In this document: positions 44,682 through 52,781 of the stretch, piece after piece | How positions within the stretch are numbered: position 1 is the first letter of the stretch | Layout: each line of letters opens with the position of its first letter | From: Streptomyces sp. NBC_00289 | GTDB taxonomy: Bacteria > Actinomycetota > Actinomycetes > Streptomycetales > Streptomycetaceae | Direction: 5' to 3' | NCBI RefSeq assembly: GCF_041435115.1 | Contig: NZ_CP108046.1 | Span: forward strand, 5,208,001-5,272,000 | DNA: 64,000 nt | The notes under the pieces: generated by a model | What the model was told of the DNA's origin: nothing | The model's database searches: none | What the model saw: only the letters and a program-made list of their open reading frames with translations | Translations under genes and position numbers: made by a program

Positions 44682-45578
44682 TCAGGCGGCGAGAACGAGC
44701 GCGGCGGCGGCCGGCGGGCCGCGCCTGATCACCGTGTGGTGGAGTGCGGTGGTGCGGGGTCCGGGCGGCGCGAGCGCGGCGCTGCGCGGGCGGCGCGGGG
44801 CGAGCTCGGGGGTGCCCGGAAGCCCGGCACGCAGGGCGCGCACCAGCGCGAGCGCCCCGCGCAGGGACCGTACGAGCGCCCCTTCGGTGACCGACTGGGC
44901 CGAGTGCGCCGAGAGTTCGGCGAGCCGCAGCAGGGCTAGGTCCCCCCGGCGCAGCAGCCATCCGGTGGCGAGTGCCGCGAGGACGTGCGCGAGCAGCATC
45001 GGCAGGGAGGGCAGCAGCGACATGGAGGTCGCGGAGGTGTCCGCGGAGGTGGACAGGGCGTCCGCCGGGTGGTGCATGGAGCTCATGCCGGCGCTCGTGC
45101 CCGCGTCCGGATGGACCCGCGCGTCGACCAGGATCCGGTAGGCCCGGGCGGGACTGATCGCCGCCGCCGTGGTCCCGCACGCGAGCCGGGCTGCCTGTTG
45201 GACCAGGGAGGCGTCGGACATCGCGGCGGCGGACATGGTGTCTGACACCGAGGAGCCGGAGCCCATGGACATCGTGCCGGACTGCGCGGCGGCCGTCGTC
45301 GCGTGCCGGCCGAGCCCGAACAGGGTGTGCAGCACGGTCTGTCCGAGCGCGAGAAGAACCACGATCCCCGGCAGCGAGCGCTCGCGTCCGGCGAGCGGCA
45401 CCGCGACCAGGACGACCCCCAGGAACGCCGCGCCCAGCGTCCAGAGCGGAACCGTGGCGCAGGCGGCGAGGGTGTGACCGGCCGCGGCCAGCACGACACA
45501 GACCGCGGCGAACACCGCGGCCCGCAGGACCCGGAGACCGGGTCCGGAGCGTGCCGTGCGTGGGTGGGGGGCAGTCAT
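44682..45578 (-). CDS. Met/His-containing membrane protein of unknown function
   Basis: A 298-residue membrane protein with four hydrophobic segments near residues 20-42, 45-62, 70-90 and 190-205. The loop at about 95-185 is rich in Met, Ser and His (SGTMSMGSGSSVSDTMSAA, then AGMSSMHHPADAL). Such a Met/His loop outside the membrane is a known copper-binding style. The position next to the ycnI-sco-ecuC-copCD-dtpA genes on the same strand supports a copper role, which is inference only. No named family is recognised. Confidence 0.7.
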   Translation of the reverse strand: MTAPHPRTARSGPGLRVLRAAVFAAVCVVLAAAGHTLAACATVPLWTLGAAFLGVVLVAVPLAGRERSLPGIVVLLALGQTVLHTLFGLGRHATTAAAQSGTMSMGSGSSVSDTMSAAAMSDASLVQQAARLACGTTAAAISPARAYRILVDARVHPDAGTSAGMSSMHHPADALSTSADTSATSMSLLPSLPMLLAHVLAALATGWLLRRGDLALLRLAELSAHSAQSVTEGALVRSLRGALALVRALRAGLPGTPELAPRRPRSAALAPPGPRTTALHHTVIRRGPPAAAALVLAA

Positions 45579-45800
45579 GGCGGGCTCATCATCGCACTGG
45601 CCCCCCGACCGCCATGCGGCAGGTCCGCAAGATGCGCTACGACTGGAAGGTCACCCTCTGGTACCAGTCGCCCCACATACACCGCCAACTGCGCTCGGCA
45701 CATCCCCCATATGGGCGGCATCACGTCAACTGTGTGCTTACACCCGGGCTCGGGCGGCAATACGTAACGGTATGTCGAGCCGCGGCCGGGAGGCTGGAGC

Positions 45801-46253
45801 ATGAGCATCTGGTGGTCACTCCATTTGCGGCGTGAGGCTGCGAGCGTTCCGCTCGCCCGGCGCCTGCTGCTCGGCACGATGGAGTCGGCGGGGGTCGACC
45901 CCGACGTCTCCTACGACCTGTCCGTGGCCCTGAGCGAAGCCTGTGCGAACGCCGTCGAGCACGGCGGGGACACCGGGCGCGGAGGCTCGTCGGAGGCGTA
46001 CCGCGTCACCGCCTACCTCGACGGCGAGAAGTGCCGTATCGAGGTGGCCGACTCGGGCCCCGGCTTCGCCCGCACCCAGGCCGTCCGCCCCGCGCCGGCT
46101 CCCGTCGGCTCCGAGCACGGGCGAGGCCTCTGTCTCATCCAGGAACTCGCCGACCACGTCCACATCGGCAACGAGCCGGGCCGGGGCGGCGCGGTGGTGC
46201 GCTTCGACAAGATCCTCAAGTGGAAGTCGGACCCCTCCCTCCTGACGGCGTAG
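45801..46253 (+). CDS. Anti-sigma-factor-like ATP-binding protein (HATPase)
   Basis: A 150-residue single-domain GHKL ATPase of the RsbW/SpoIIAB type. The N-box is LSVALSEACANAVEHGGD near residue 40, the G1 box VADSGPGFA near 82 and the G2 box GRGLCLIQELADHVHIG near 108. Such proteins bind and inhibit a sigma factor or an anti-anti-sigma factor by phosphorylation. Many copies exist in streptomycetes. The ATG at 45801 follows GGGAGGCTGGAGC. It is divergent from the Met/His membrane gene. Confidence 0.92.
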   Translation: MSIWWSLHLRREAASVPLARRLLLGTMESAGVDPDVSYDLSVALSEACANAVEHGGDTGRGGSSEAYRVTAYLDGEKCRIEVADSGPGFARTQAVRPAPAPVGSEHGRGLCLIQELADHVHIGNEPGRGGAVVRFDKILKWKSDPSLLTA

Positions 46254-46364
46254 GCCGGGCCGGGCGGCGACGGACCGCCACGGAACCGGGTTTCAGCTTC
46301 CTCAGCACTCTCAGCCCGTGCACAGCCCACACCCACGCCCTTGACTGGCCGCGTTCCTACGTTC

Positions 46365-47321
46365 ATGTCCATGACGGGAAACCACAGGAACACCACGATC
46401 ACCAGGCGCCGTGCGCTCGCGGTCACCGGAGGCACGCTCGCGGCCGGCGGCCTGGCCGTCGCCGGCTACCAGTCGGCCTTCGCGGACGACGCGACGGCGA
46501 CCACCACCGAGGCGGCCGCCGCCTCCGCCACCAGCGGCACCTGCATGACCCTGATGTCGAGCGTCACGGAAGGCCCGTACTACCTCGACGGTGCCCTCGT
46601 GCGGAAGGACATCACCGAGGGCAAGAGCGGCGTCCCGCTGACGCTGCGCCTCACCGTCGTGGACGCCACCGACGGCTGCACGCCGGTCCCGGGCGCGGCC
46701 GTGGAGATCTGGCACTGCGACGCCTGGGGCTACTACTCCGGCTACACCACCGCCAACCCCGGCGGCTCGGCTCCGGCCGAGAGCGAGGACGGCTCGACCG
46801 CCGACGACCAGACCTATCTGCGCGGCTACCAGATCGCCAACGCCAACGGGGTGGTCAAGTTCGAGACGATCTTCCCGGGCTGGTACACCCCGCGCACCTG
46901 CCACATCCACGTCAAGGTGCACACCGGCGGCGAGAAGGAGGACGGCACCTACGAGGGCGGCAAGGTCAACTACACCGGCCAGCTGTTCTTCGCCGACGAC
47001 ATCGCCGAGGAGATCTTCACGCTGGAGCCGTACGCGAAGCACTCCGGCAGCTACACCACCCTCGACAACGACATGGTGTACGACGGCGGGGGCGCCACCA
47101 GCGGCCTCCTCACCCTCAAGGCCGTCCACAAGAGCGACCCGTCCAAGGGCTACAAGGGCTCCCTGACCTTCGGCGTCGACCCCGACGCCGAGAACACCGG
47201 CGCGGGCAGCGGCGGCGGTGGGACACCTCCGAGCGGCTCACCCGGCGACGCCCCGACCGGCACCCCGCCGAGTGACGCGCCGAGCGACAGCGCCTCCCCG
47301 TCGGCCTCGGCGTCTTCATAG
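46365..47321 (+). CDS. Secreted intradiol ring-cleavage dioxygenase
   Basis: A 318-residue protein with a Tat-type signal (TITRRRALAVTGGTLAAGG near residue 10). The intradiol dioxygenase fold is at about 65-260 with TEGPYYLDGALV near 70 (first Tyr ligand), GAAVEIWHCDAWGYYSGY near 118, and RTCHIHVKVH near 182 (His ligands). It would oxidise a catechol-type aromatic outside the cell with Fe(III). The C-terminus is a Gly/Ser/Pro/Asp-rich disordered tail of about 40 residues. Several starts are possible; the ATG at 46365 is used. It is followed 9 nt later by the CitG-like gene. Confidence 0.9.
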   Translation: MSMTGNHRNTTITRRRALAVTGGTLAAGGLAVAGYQSAFADDATATTTEAAAASATSGTCMTLMSSVTEGPYYLDGALVRKDITEGKSGVPLTLRLTVVDATDGCTPVPGAAVEIWHCDAWGYYSGYTTANPGGSAPAESEDGSTADDQTYLRGYQIANANGVVKFETIFPGWYTPRTCHIHVKVHTGGEKEDGTYEGGKVNYTGQLFFADDIAEEIFTLEPYAKHSGSYTTLDNDMVYDGGGATSGLLTLKAVHKSDPSKGYKGSLTFGVDPDAENTGAGSGGGGTPPSGSPGDAPTGTPPSDAPSDSASPSASASS

Positions 47322-47330
47322 GGGGCGGCC

Positions 47331-48176
47331 ATGAGCGGTCCCGAGGACGAGGCGCTGGCGCGTGCCGCCGTGGACGCGCTGACCGGGCAGCTGGCCCTGC
47401 TGCCCAAGCCCGGTCTGCCCGACCCGCGTGACCTGAGTGCCCGTACGACCCGGGTGGACCACTGCTCCCTGCGCTGGTCGGCCAGGGCGCTCGCGCCCGG
47501 TCTGGTGGCGATGGCGGCCGCCGCCCGCCGTACCGGCGAGCCCACGCCCCGGCTCCGGGCGGAGCTGGGCGCGATCGGCCGGTGCACCGAGCACTCGGTC
47601 GCGCTCGCGGGCGGTGGCCACCGGGGCGCCCTGTGGGCGCTCGGCCTGCTGGTCGCGGCGGCCGCCCTCGACCCCGGTGCCGCGGCCCCGGACGTCGCCG
47701 CGGCCGCCAAGCGCATCGCCGCACACCCGGACAAGCGTGCCCCGCGGCGGCCCTCCCGGGGTTCGTCGGTCTCGGCGAAGTACGGCGCCGCCGGGGCACG
47801 CGGCGAGGCCCGGGCCGGATTCCCGCACGTGCGGCGGGCGTTGGACGCGCTCGCCGCGGCACGTTCGGCCGGCGCCACCGAACCGCAGGCCCGGCTGGAC
47901 GCCCTGCTCACCGTGATGTCCACGCTCCAGGACACCGAACTCCTGCACGCGGCGGGGCCGTTGGGGCTCCGGCACGTCCAGGCGGGGGCCCGCGGGGTGC
48001 TGGAGGCGGGAGGTACGGCGACGGAGGCGGGCCGGCAGGCCCTGGCCGCCCTCGACACCGACCTCCACGCGCGCGTGTGGAGTCCCAGGGGCAGCGCGGG
48101 TCTGCTGGCCGGGGCGCTGTTCCTCGACTCGCTGCCGGTGCCCGTCAGTTCGCGGGCGCGGGCACGGGCGGCCTGA
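47331..48176 (+). CDS. CitG/MdcB-like triphosphoribosyl-dephospho-CoA synthase homologue
   Basis: A 281-residue protein with the CitG family outline: LPKPGLPDPRDL near residue 24, LRAELGAIGRCTEHSVAL near 77, HRGALWALGLLVAAAALDP near 98, VSAKYGAAGARGEARAGFP near 148, and HAAGPLGLRHVQAGA near 205. Functional enzymes make the prosthetic-group precursor of citrate lyase or malonate decarboxylase. Here the conserved N-T-H-K-G motif reads GGGHRGA, so catalysis may be altered, and no citrate lyase or malonate decarboxylase genes are near. The reading frame overlaps the MFS gene tail to tail by 32 nt. Confidence 0.72.
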   Translation: MSGPEDEALARAAVDALTGQLALLPKPGLPDPRDLSARTTRVDHCSLRWSARALAPGLVAMAAAARRTGEPTPRLRAELGAIGRCTEHSVALAGGGHRGALWALGLLVAAAALDPGAAAPDVAAAAKRIAAHPDKRAPRRPSRGSSVSAKYGAAGARGEARAGFPHVRRALDALAAARSAGATEPQARLDALLTVMSTLQDTELLHAAGPLGLRHVQAGARGVLEAGGTATEAGRQALAALDTDLHARVWSPRGSAGLLAGALFLDSLPVPVSSRARARAA

Positions 48177-49524
48177 TCTCCTCGCCCGCCCGGCCGGCGG
48201 CGGCCTTCCGCGCCGCCGGCCCCATCGCGTACGAGGCCGCCAGCGTCACCGCGCCCAGCAGCAGCCAGCCTGGCGTTCCCCACTCCACCAGCAGCGAGGT
48301 CAGGACGAGCGGGCCGAGGGTGCGGGCCACCGTGACGCCGGCCCCGAAGAAGCCCTGGTACTCGCCGACCCGGTCGGCGGGGGCCAGATCGAAGGACAGC
48401 TGCCAGGACCCCGCCGACTGCCCCATCTCGGCGGCCACCTGCAACACCGCGCCCACCACCAGGACGCCCACGGCCACCCGGGGGGAGGCCCCGGCGGACA
48501 GCGCGAACACCGCGCACGCCCCGAGCATCACCCAGCCCGACCGCCGCACCGCGCGCGTGGCCGACGCGAGCCCGGTCACCCCGCGTGCCGTCCGCACCTG
48601 GAAGGCCATCACCGCACCGGTGTTGAGCACGAACAGCGCGGAGACCAGCCAGGTCGGGGCGGTGGTCCGTTCGGCGATCCACAGCGGCAGCCCGAGGCTG
48701 AGCAGCGGCATCCGCAGCAGCAGAACCGTGTTGAGCAGCGTGACGAGGGCGTACGGCCGGTCGCGCAGGACGCCGGGCCGGCGCACGTCCCTCGACGTGG
48801 CCGGCGTGCCCGGCGCCCCCGGCGTGCCCGGCGTACCCGGCGTACCCGCCGTACCCGGCGTACCCGGCGTACCCGGCGTGCCCGCCGCAACCGCCGTGCC
48901 CGCCGCGACCGCCGTGCCCGCCGCGACCGCCGCCCCCGGCCTGACCGGCGCCACCGGAGTCAGCCGCAGCAGTACGCCCGCGCACATCAGGAAGCTCACC
49001 GCGTCCAGGGCGAACACCCCGAGGTACGCCGCCCGTGTCCCGGCGTGCAGCGCGAGTCCGCCGAGGCCGGCGCCGACGGCCAGACCGGCGTTGAGCGTCG
49101 ACTGGAGGTGGGCCAGCAGCCCGGTCCGCTCCCCGGCGGACACCAGCCCGGCGAGCAGCGCCTGGCGGGCCGCGGCCAGCCCCGACTGGGCGGACGCGTA
49201 GGCACAGGCCGCCGCCACGAAGGGCACGAAGCCCCGCACGACCAGGAAGGAGGCGACCGCGAGTCCGGTGGCCAGGGCGAGGAGCACAGCCGTGCCCCGT
49301 GGTCCGCGCCGGTCCGCGAGCCGTCCCAGCGGCACGCCCACCAGTGAGCCGACCGCCCAGGCGAGGGTCAGCCCGAGTCCCACGCGCGCGGGGGCGAGGC
49401 CCACGACGTGGGTGAAGTAGAGGGCCGAGGTCACGTAGTAGGCGCCGTCGCCGACGGAGTTGGTCAACTGGGCCAGCGCCAGGACGCGTTGCGGGCCCGC
49501 GGGCGGGACGAGGGGGTTCGTCAT
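48145..49524 (-). CDS. MFS transporter with repeat-coded central loop
   Basis: A 459-residue major facilitator. The first six helices span about residues 10-210 (including GRLADRRGPRGTAVLLAL) and the second six about 255-445. The central loop (about 200-245) is built of PGT repeats (PGTPGTPGTAGTPGTPGTPG) after two to three copies of AVAAGT, coded by a 9-bp minisatellite at 48801-48935. The substrate is unknown, but it resembles multidrug exporters. The ATG at 49524 is used. It overlaps the convergent CitG-like gene by 32 nt and lies downstream of the MocR gene. Confidence 0.9.
   Translation of the reverse strand: MTNPLVPPAGPQRVLALAQLTNSVGDGAYYVTSALYFTHVVGLAPARVGLGLTLAWAVGSLVGVPLGRLADRRGPRGTAVLLALATGLAVASFLVVRGFVPFVAAACAYASAQSGLAAARQALLAGLVSAGERTGLLAHLQSTLNAGLAVGAGLGGLALHAGTRAAYLGVFALDAVSFLMCAGVLLRLTPVAPVRPGAAVAAGTAVAAGTAVAAGTPGTPGTPGTAGTPGTPGTPGAPGTPATSRDVRRPGVLRDRPYALVTLLNTVLLLRMPLLSLGLPLWIAERTTAPTWLVSALFVLNTGAVMAFQVRTARGVTGLASATRAVRRSGWVMLGACAVFALSAGASPRVAVGVLVVGAVLQVAAEMGQSAGSWQLSFDLAPADRVGEYQGFFGAGVTVARTLGPLVLTSLLVEWGTPGWLLLGAVTLAASYAMGPAARKAAAGRAGEEIRPPVPAPAN
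48801..48935. repeat. 9-bp and 18-bp tandem repeats inside the MFS gene
   Basis: About ten units of GGCGTACCC/GGCGTGCCC (48801-48880) are followed by about two to three units of an 18-bp type (GCCGCGACCGCCGTGCCC, 48882-48935). All units are multiples of three, so the reading frame is kept, coding PGT and AVAAGT repeats. Confidence 0.9.
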
Positions 49525-49615
49525 GCCACCGAGCCTAGGAGCGGAGTGGACCCCCGGGCAGGCCCAATACGAAGCCTCTTCAGTGGTCCAATTCCGCCGG
49601 CCCGGGCTCAGGTGT

Positions 49616-50986
49616 TCAACCGCACTCCAGCACCTTGACCAGCACGTCCAGCGCCTCCGGGAACATCCGCTCCCGAGGCGTCCCGTAGCCCACGACCAGC
49701 CCCTGCGGCCGTCCCGCACCGCCCGGCGCGTGCCAGTGGTCGCCCAGGTGCCCGACGGCGAGCCCTTCCTCCTCGGCCCGCGCCAGTACCGCCGTCTCGT
49801 CGGCGACCTCCACCAGGGCGTGCAGACCGGCCGCGATCCCGCGCACGGGCCGGCGCGGGCCCAGCCGGTACAGCAGCTGGTCCCGGCGGCGCCGGTAGCG
49901 CAACCGGCAGGCGCGCACGTGGCGGTCGTAGGCGTGGCTGTCGATCAGCTCGGCGAGCGCCAACTGGCCGATGGTCTCGGTGTGGTGGTCGCTGTGCAAC
50001 TTGGCGTCGGCGACCGCGTCGACCAGGTGCGGGGGCAGCACCATCCAGCCGAGCCGCAGCGCGGGCCCCAGCGTCTTGGACGCGGTGCCGAGGTAGGCGA
50101 CCTGCCCCGGCGCCATCCCCTGGAGCGCGCCGACGGGCTGCCGGTCGTAGCGGAACTCCCCGTCGTAGTCGTCCTCGACGATCAGCCCGCCACGCGCGCG
50201 TGCCCAGTCGGTGAGCGCCCGCCGTCGCTCCGGGTGCAGGGTCACGCCCGTCGGGTACTGGTGGGCGGGCGTCAGGACGACGGCCGCCGCCCGGTCCAAC
50301 CCCTCCGTGACGGCGCCCAGTTCGTCGACCCGCACCGGCAGCACGGTCCCGCCGCCCCGGCGCACCACCTCCCGGTGGAAGGGCAGCCCCGGATCCTCCA
50401 TGGCGATGCCGGCACCGTCCAGGACGCGCGTGAGCAGCGACAGACCCTGGACGTACCCGGAGGTGATCACGATCCGCTCCGGCGGCGCGACCACTCCGCG
50501 GGCCCGGCCCAGGTACCCCGACAGCGCCGTACGCAGTTCGATCCGGCCGCGCGGGTCGCCGTAGTCGTACGCCAGTGAGGGTGCCGTCGCGATGGCGCGG
50601 CGCAGCGCCCGCAGCCACGCGGCGGCCGGGAACGTCCCGACGTCCGGGCTGCCCGGCCGCAGATCGAGGCGGGGCACGCGCGCGCGTGCGGCCGATCCCG
50701 GCGCCCGGGCGTCGAGGGACGGCAGCGAGGCGACCTCGGTACCCGAGCCCTGCCGGGCCGTGAGGTATCCCTCGGCGACCAGTTGGTCGTACGCCGCCTT
50801 CGCGGTCCCCCGGGAGATGCCGAGCTCGGTCGCCAGCCGCCGGGTCGCCGGCAACCGGGTCCCCGGTGTCAGCCGCCCGTCCCGCACGGCTTCGCGCAGT
50901 GCCCGTTCGAGCCCGGCCCGGCGTCCGTCCGCCGCGTCCGGCTCCAGATGCAGATCGACACCGACACCCGACCAGAAGTCGTCCAC
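49616..50986 (-). CDS. MocR-family GntR/aminotransferase-like regulator
   Basis: A 456-residue regulator. The N-terminal GntR winged helix is at about residues 15-90 (GLERALREAVRDGRLTPG, then LPATRRLATELGISRGTAKA). The rest is a class I aminotransferase-like domain with VLTPAHQYPTGVTLHPERR near 260 and the PLP-lysine region YLGTASKTLGPALRLGW near 320. MocR proteins sense pyridoxal phosphate or amine metabolites. The GTG at 50986 is used because GGGGGG lies upstream and the family start reads DDFWSGVGVDLHLE. The adjacent MFS gene on the same strand could be its target. Confidence 0.92.
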   Translation of the reverse strand: MDDFWSGVGVDLHLEPDAADGRRAGLERALREAVRDGRLTPGTRLPATRRLATELGISRGTAKAAYDQLVAEGYLTARQGSGTEVASLPSLDARAPGSAARARVPRLDLRPGSPDVGTFPAAAWLRALRRAIATAPSLAYDYGDPRGRIELRTALSGYLGRARGVVAPPERIVITSGYVQGLSLLTRVLDGAGIAMEDPGLPFHREVVRRGGGTVLPVRVDELGAVTEGLDRAAAVVLTPAHQYPTGVTLHPERRRALTDWARARGGLIVEDDYDGEFRYDRQPVGALQGMAPGQVAYLGTASKTLGPALRLGWMVLPPHLVDAVADAKLHSDHHTETIGQLALAELIDSHAYDRHVRACRLRYRRRRDQLLYRLGPRRPVRGIAAGLHALVEVADETAVLARAEEEGLAVGHLGDHWHAPGGAGRPQGLVVGYGTPRERMFPEALDVLVKVLECG

Positions 50987-51197
50987 GAACCCCCCACATG
51001 AGTACCGCGCCCCCTCGGGGCGCGGAGCCGTACCGACCGCGGTCCCGCCGCACTGACGCGACCGGCCACCGAGTACCCGCGGACGCCCCACCGCCCACCC
51101 GCGAGTGACGAGCAAGCCACCCGCGGACGTGCGACCGACCGACCGTCGGCAGACGAATGGCCGGGCACTCACCAGTACCCGGCCACTCGGTCGTGCG

Positions 51198-52682
51198 TCA
51201 GCTCTTCAGCGCGGCCATCCAGGACTCGACCTCGGCCGACCGCCGGGGCAGGCCGTCGGACAGGTTCCGATTGCCGTCCTCGGTCACCAGGATGTCGTCC
51301 TCGATCCGCACCCCGATGCCCCGGTACTCCTCCGGCACGGTCAGGTCGTCGGCCTGGAAGTACAGACCGGGCTCGACGGTGAGCACCATGCCCGGCTCCA
51401 GCGTGCCGTCCACGTACGACTCCACGCGCGCGGCGGCGCAGTCGTGGACGTCCATGCCGAGCATGTGGCCGGTGCCGTGCAGGGTCCAGCGGCGCTGGAG
51501 GCCCAGCTCCAGGACCCGCTCGACGGGGCCCTCGACCAGGCCCCACTCGACGATCCGCTCGGCCAGCACGCGCTGCGCCGCGTCGTGGAAGTCGCGGTAC
51601 TTGGCACCGGGCCGCACCGCCGCGATGCCGGCCTCCTGGGCGTCGTACACCGCGTCGTAGATCTTCCGCTGGATGTCGCTGTAGGTGCCGTTGACCGGCA
51701 GCGTGCGCGTGACGTCGGCGGTGTAGAGCGTGTGCGTCTCGACGCCGGCGTCGAGCAGCAGCAGGTCCCCGGAGCGCACCGGGCCGTCGTTGCGCACCCA
51801 GTGCAGCGTGCACGCGTGCGGGCCGGCGGCGGCGATGGTGCCGTAGCCGACGTCGTTGCCCTCCACCCGGGCGCGGAGGAAGAACGTGCCCTCGATGTAG
51901 CGCTCGCTGGTCGCCTCGGCCTTGTCGAGGACCCTGACCACGTCCTCGAAGCCGCGGACCGTCGAGTCGACGGCCTTCTGCAGCTCGCCGACCTCGAACG
52001 CGTCCTTGACCAGACGTGCCTCGGACAGGAAGACGCGCAGTTCCTCGTCCCGCTCGGCGGTGACCTTGTCGGTCAGTGCGGCCTCGACGCCGGCGTCGTG
52101 ACCACGTACGACGCGGACCGGGCCGGTGGCCTCGCGCAGGGTGTCCGCCAGCTCGCGCACGTCGGAGGCGGGGATGCCGTACAGCTGCTCCGCCTCGGTG
52201 AGCGAGTGCCGGCGGCCGACCCACAGCTCGCCCTGGCCGGACAGCCAGAACTCGCCGTTCTCGCGGTCGGAGCGGGGCAGCAGGTAGATCGTGGCCCGGT
52301 GGCCGTCGGCGGTGGGCTCCAGGACGAGCACGCCGTCCTCGGTCTGGTTGCCGGTGAGGTACGCGTACTCGACGGACGCCCGGAAGGGGTACTCGGTGTC
52401 GTTCGAGCGGGTCTTCAGGTTGCCCGCGGGGACCACCAGACGCTCGCCCGGGAAGCGCGCGGACAGCGCGGCGCGGCGGGCGGCGGCCTCGGCGGCCTGG
52501 GGGACCGGCCGCAGGTCGCGCAGCTCGGTGTCGGCCCAGCCGGACTGCATGTTCTCCGCCAGCTCGTCGGACACGCCCGGGTACAGGCCGTTCTTGCGCT
52601 GCTTGACGGGCTCTTCCTCGGCAGTCTCCGGACCGGCTGCGGTAGCAGCGTCATCAGATACTGCCGGGAGCTGTTCTGCCAC
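51198..52682 (-). CDS. Xaa-Pro aminopeptidase (aminopeptidase P)
   Basis: A 494-residue M24B peptidase with an N-terminal creatinase-like domain (about 45-200) and a C-terminal pita-bread domain. Metal ligands can be followed: Asp in LLLDAGVETHTLYTADVTRT near 310 (two Asp), His in LHGTGHMLGMDVHD near 400, Glu in VLTVEPGLYFQ near 430 and Glu in VRIEDDILVTE near 455. It removes N-terminal residues before proline. An ATG at 52688 directly follows AGGAGG without spacing, so the GTG six bases later (52682) is the better start. It is followed by the MocR gene after about 210 nt. Confidence 0.93.
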   Translation of the reverse strand: MAEQLPAVSDDAATAAGPETAEEEPVKQRKNGLYPGVSDELAENMQSGWADTELRDLRPVPQAAEAAARRAALSARFPGERLVVPAGNLKTRSNDTEYPFRASVEYAYLTGNQTEDGVLVLEPTADGHRATIYLLPRSDRENGEFWLSGQGELWVGRRHSLTEAEQLYGIPASDVRELADTLREATGPVRVVRGHDAGVEAALTDKVTAERDEELRVFLSEARLVKDAFEVGELQKAVDSTVRGFEDVVRVLDKAEATSERYIEGTFFLRARVEGNDVGYGTIAAAGPHACTLHWVRNDGPVRSGDLLLLDAGVETHTLYTADVTRTLPVNGTYSDIQRKIYDAVYDAQEAGIAAVRPGAKYRDFHDAAQRVLAERIVEWGLVEGPVERVLELGLQRRWTLHGTGHMLGMDVHDCAAARVESYVDGTLEPGMVLTVEPGLYFQADDLTVPEEYRGIGVRIEDDILVTEDGNRNLSDGLPRRSAEVESWMAALKS

Positions 52683-52781
52683 GGTCATCCTCCTAGATAC
52701 GGCACTGGACCCCCTCCATCGTACGGTCGTACGGAAGGGGGCCCAGGGGGTGAGGACCTGTTACCGGTGGCTCACCGGCGT

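Noticed and set aside
48801..48935. Regular short repeats that could be read as a CRISPR array
   Set aside because: Units of 9 and 18 bp without spacers, in frame within a transporter gene; no cas genes are nearby.
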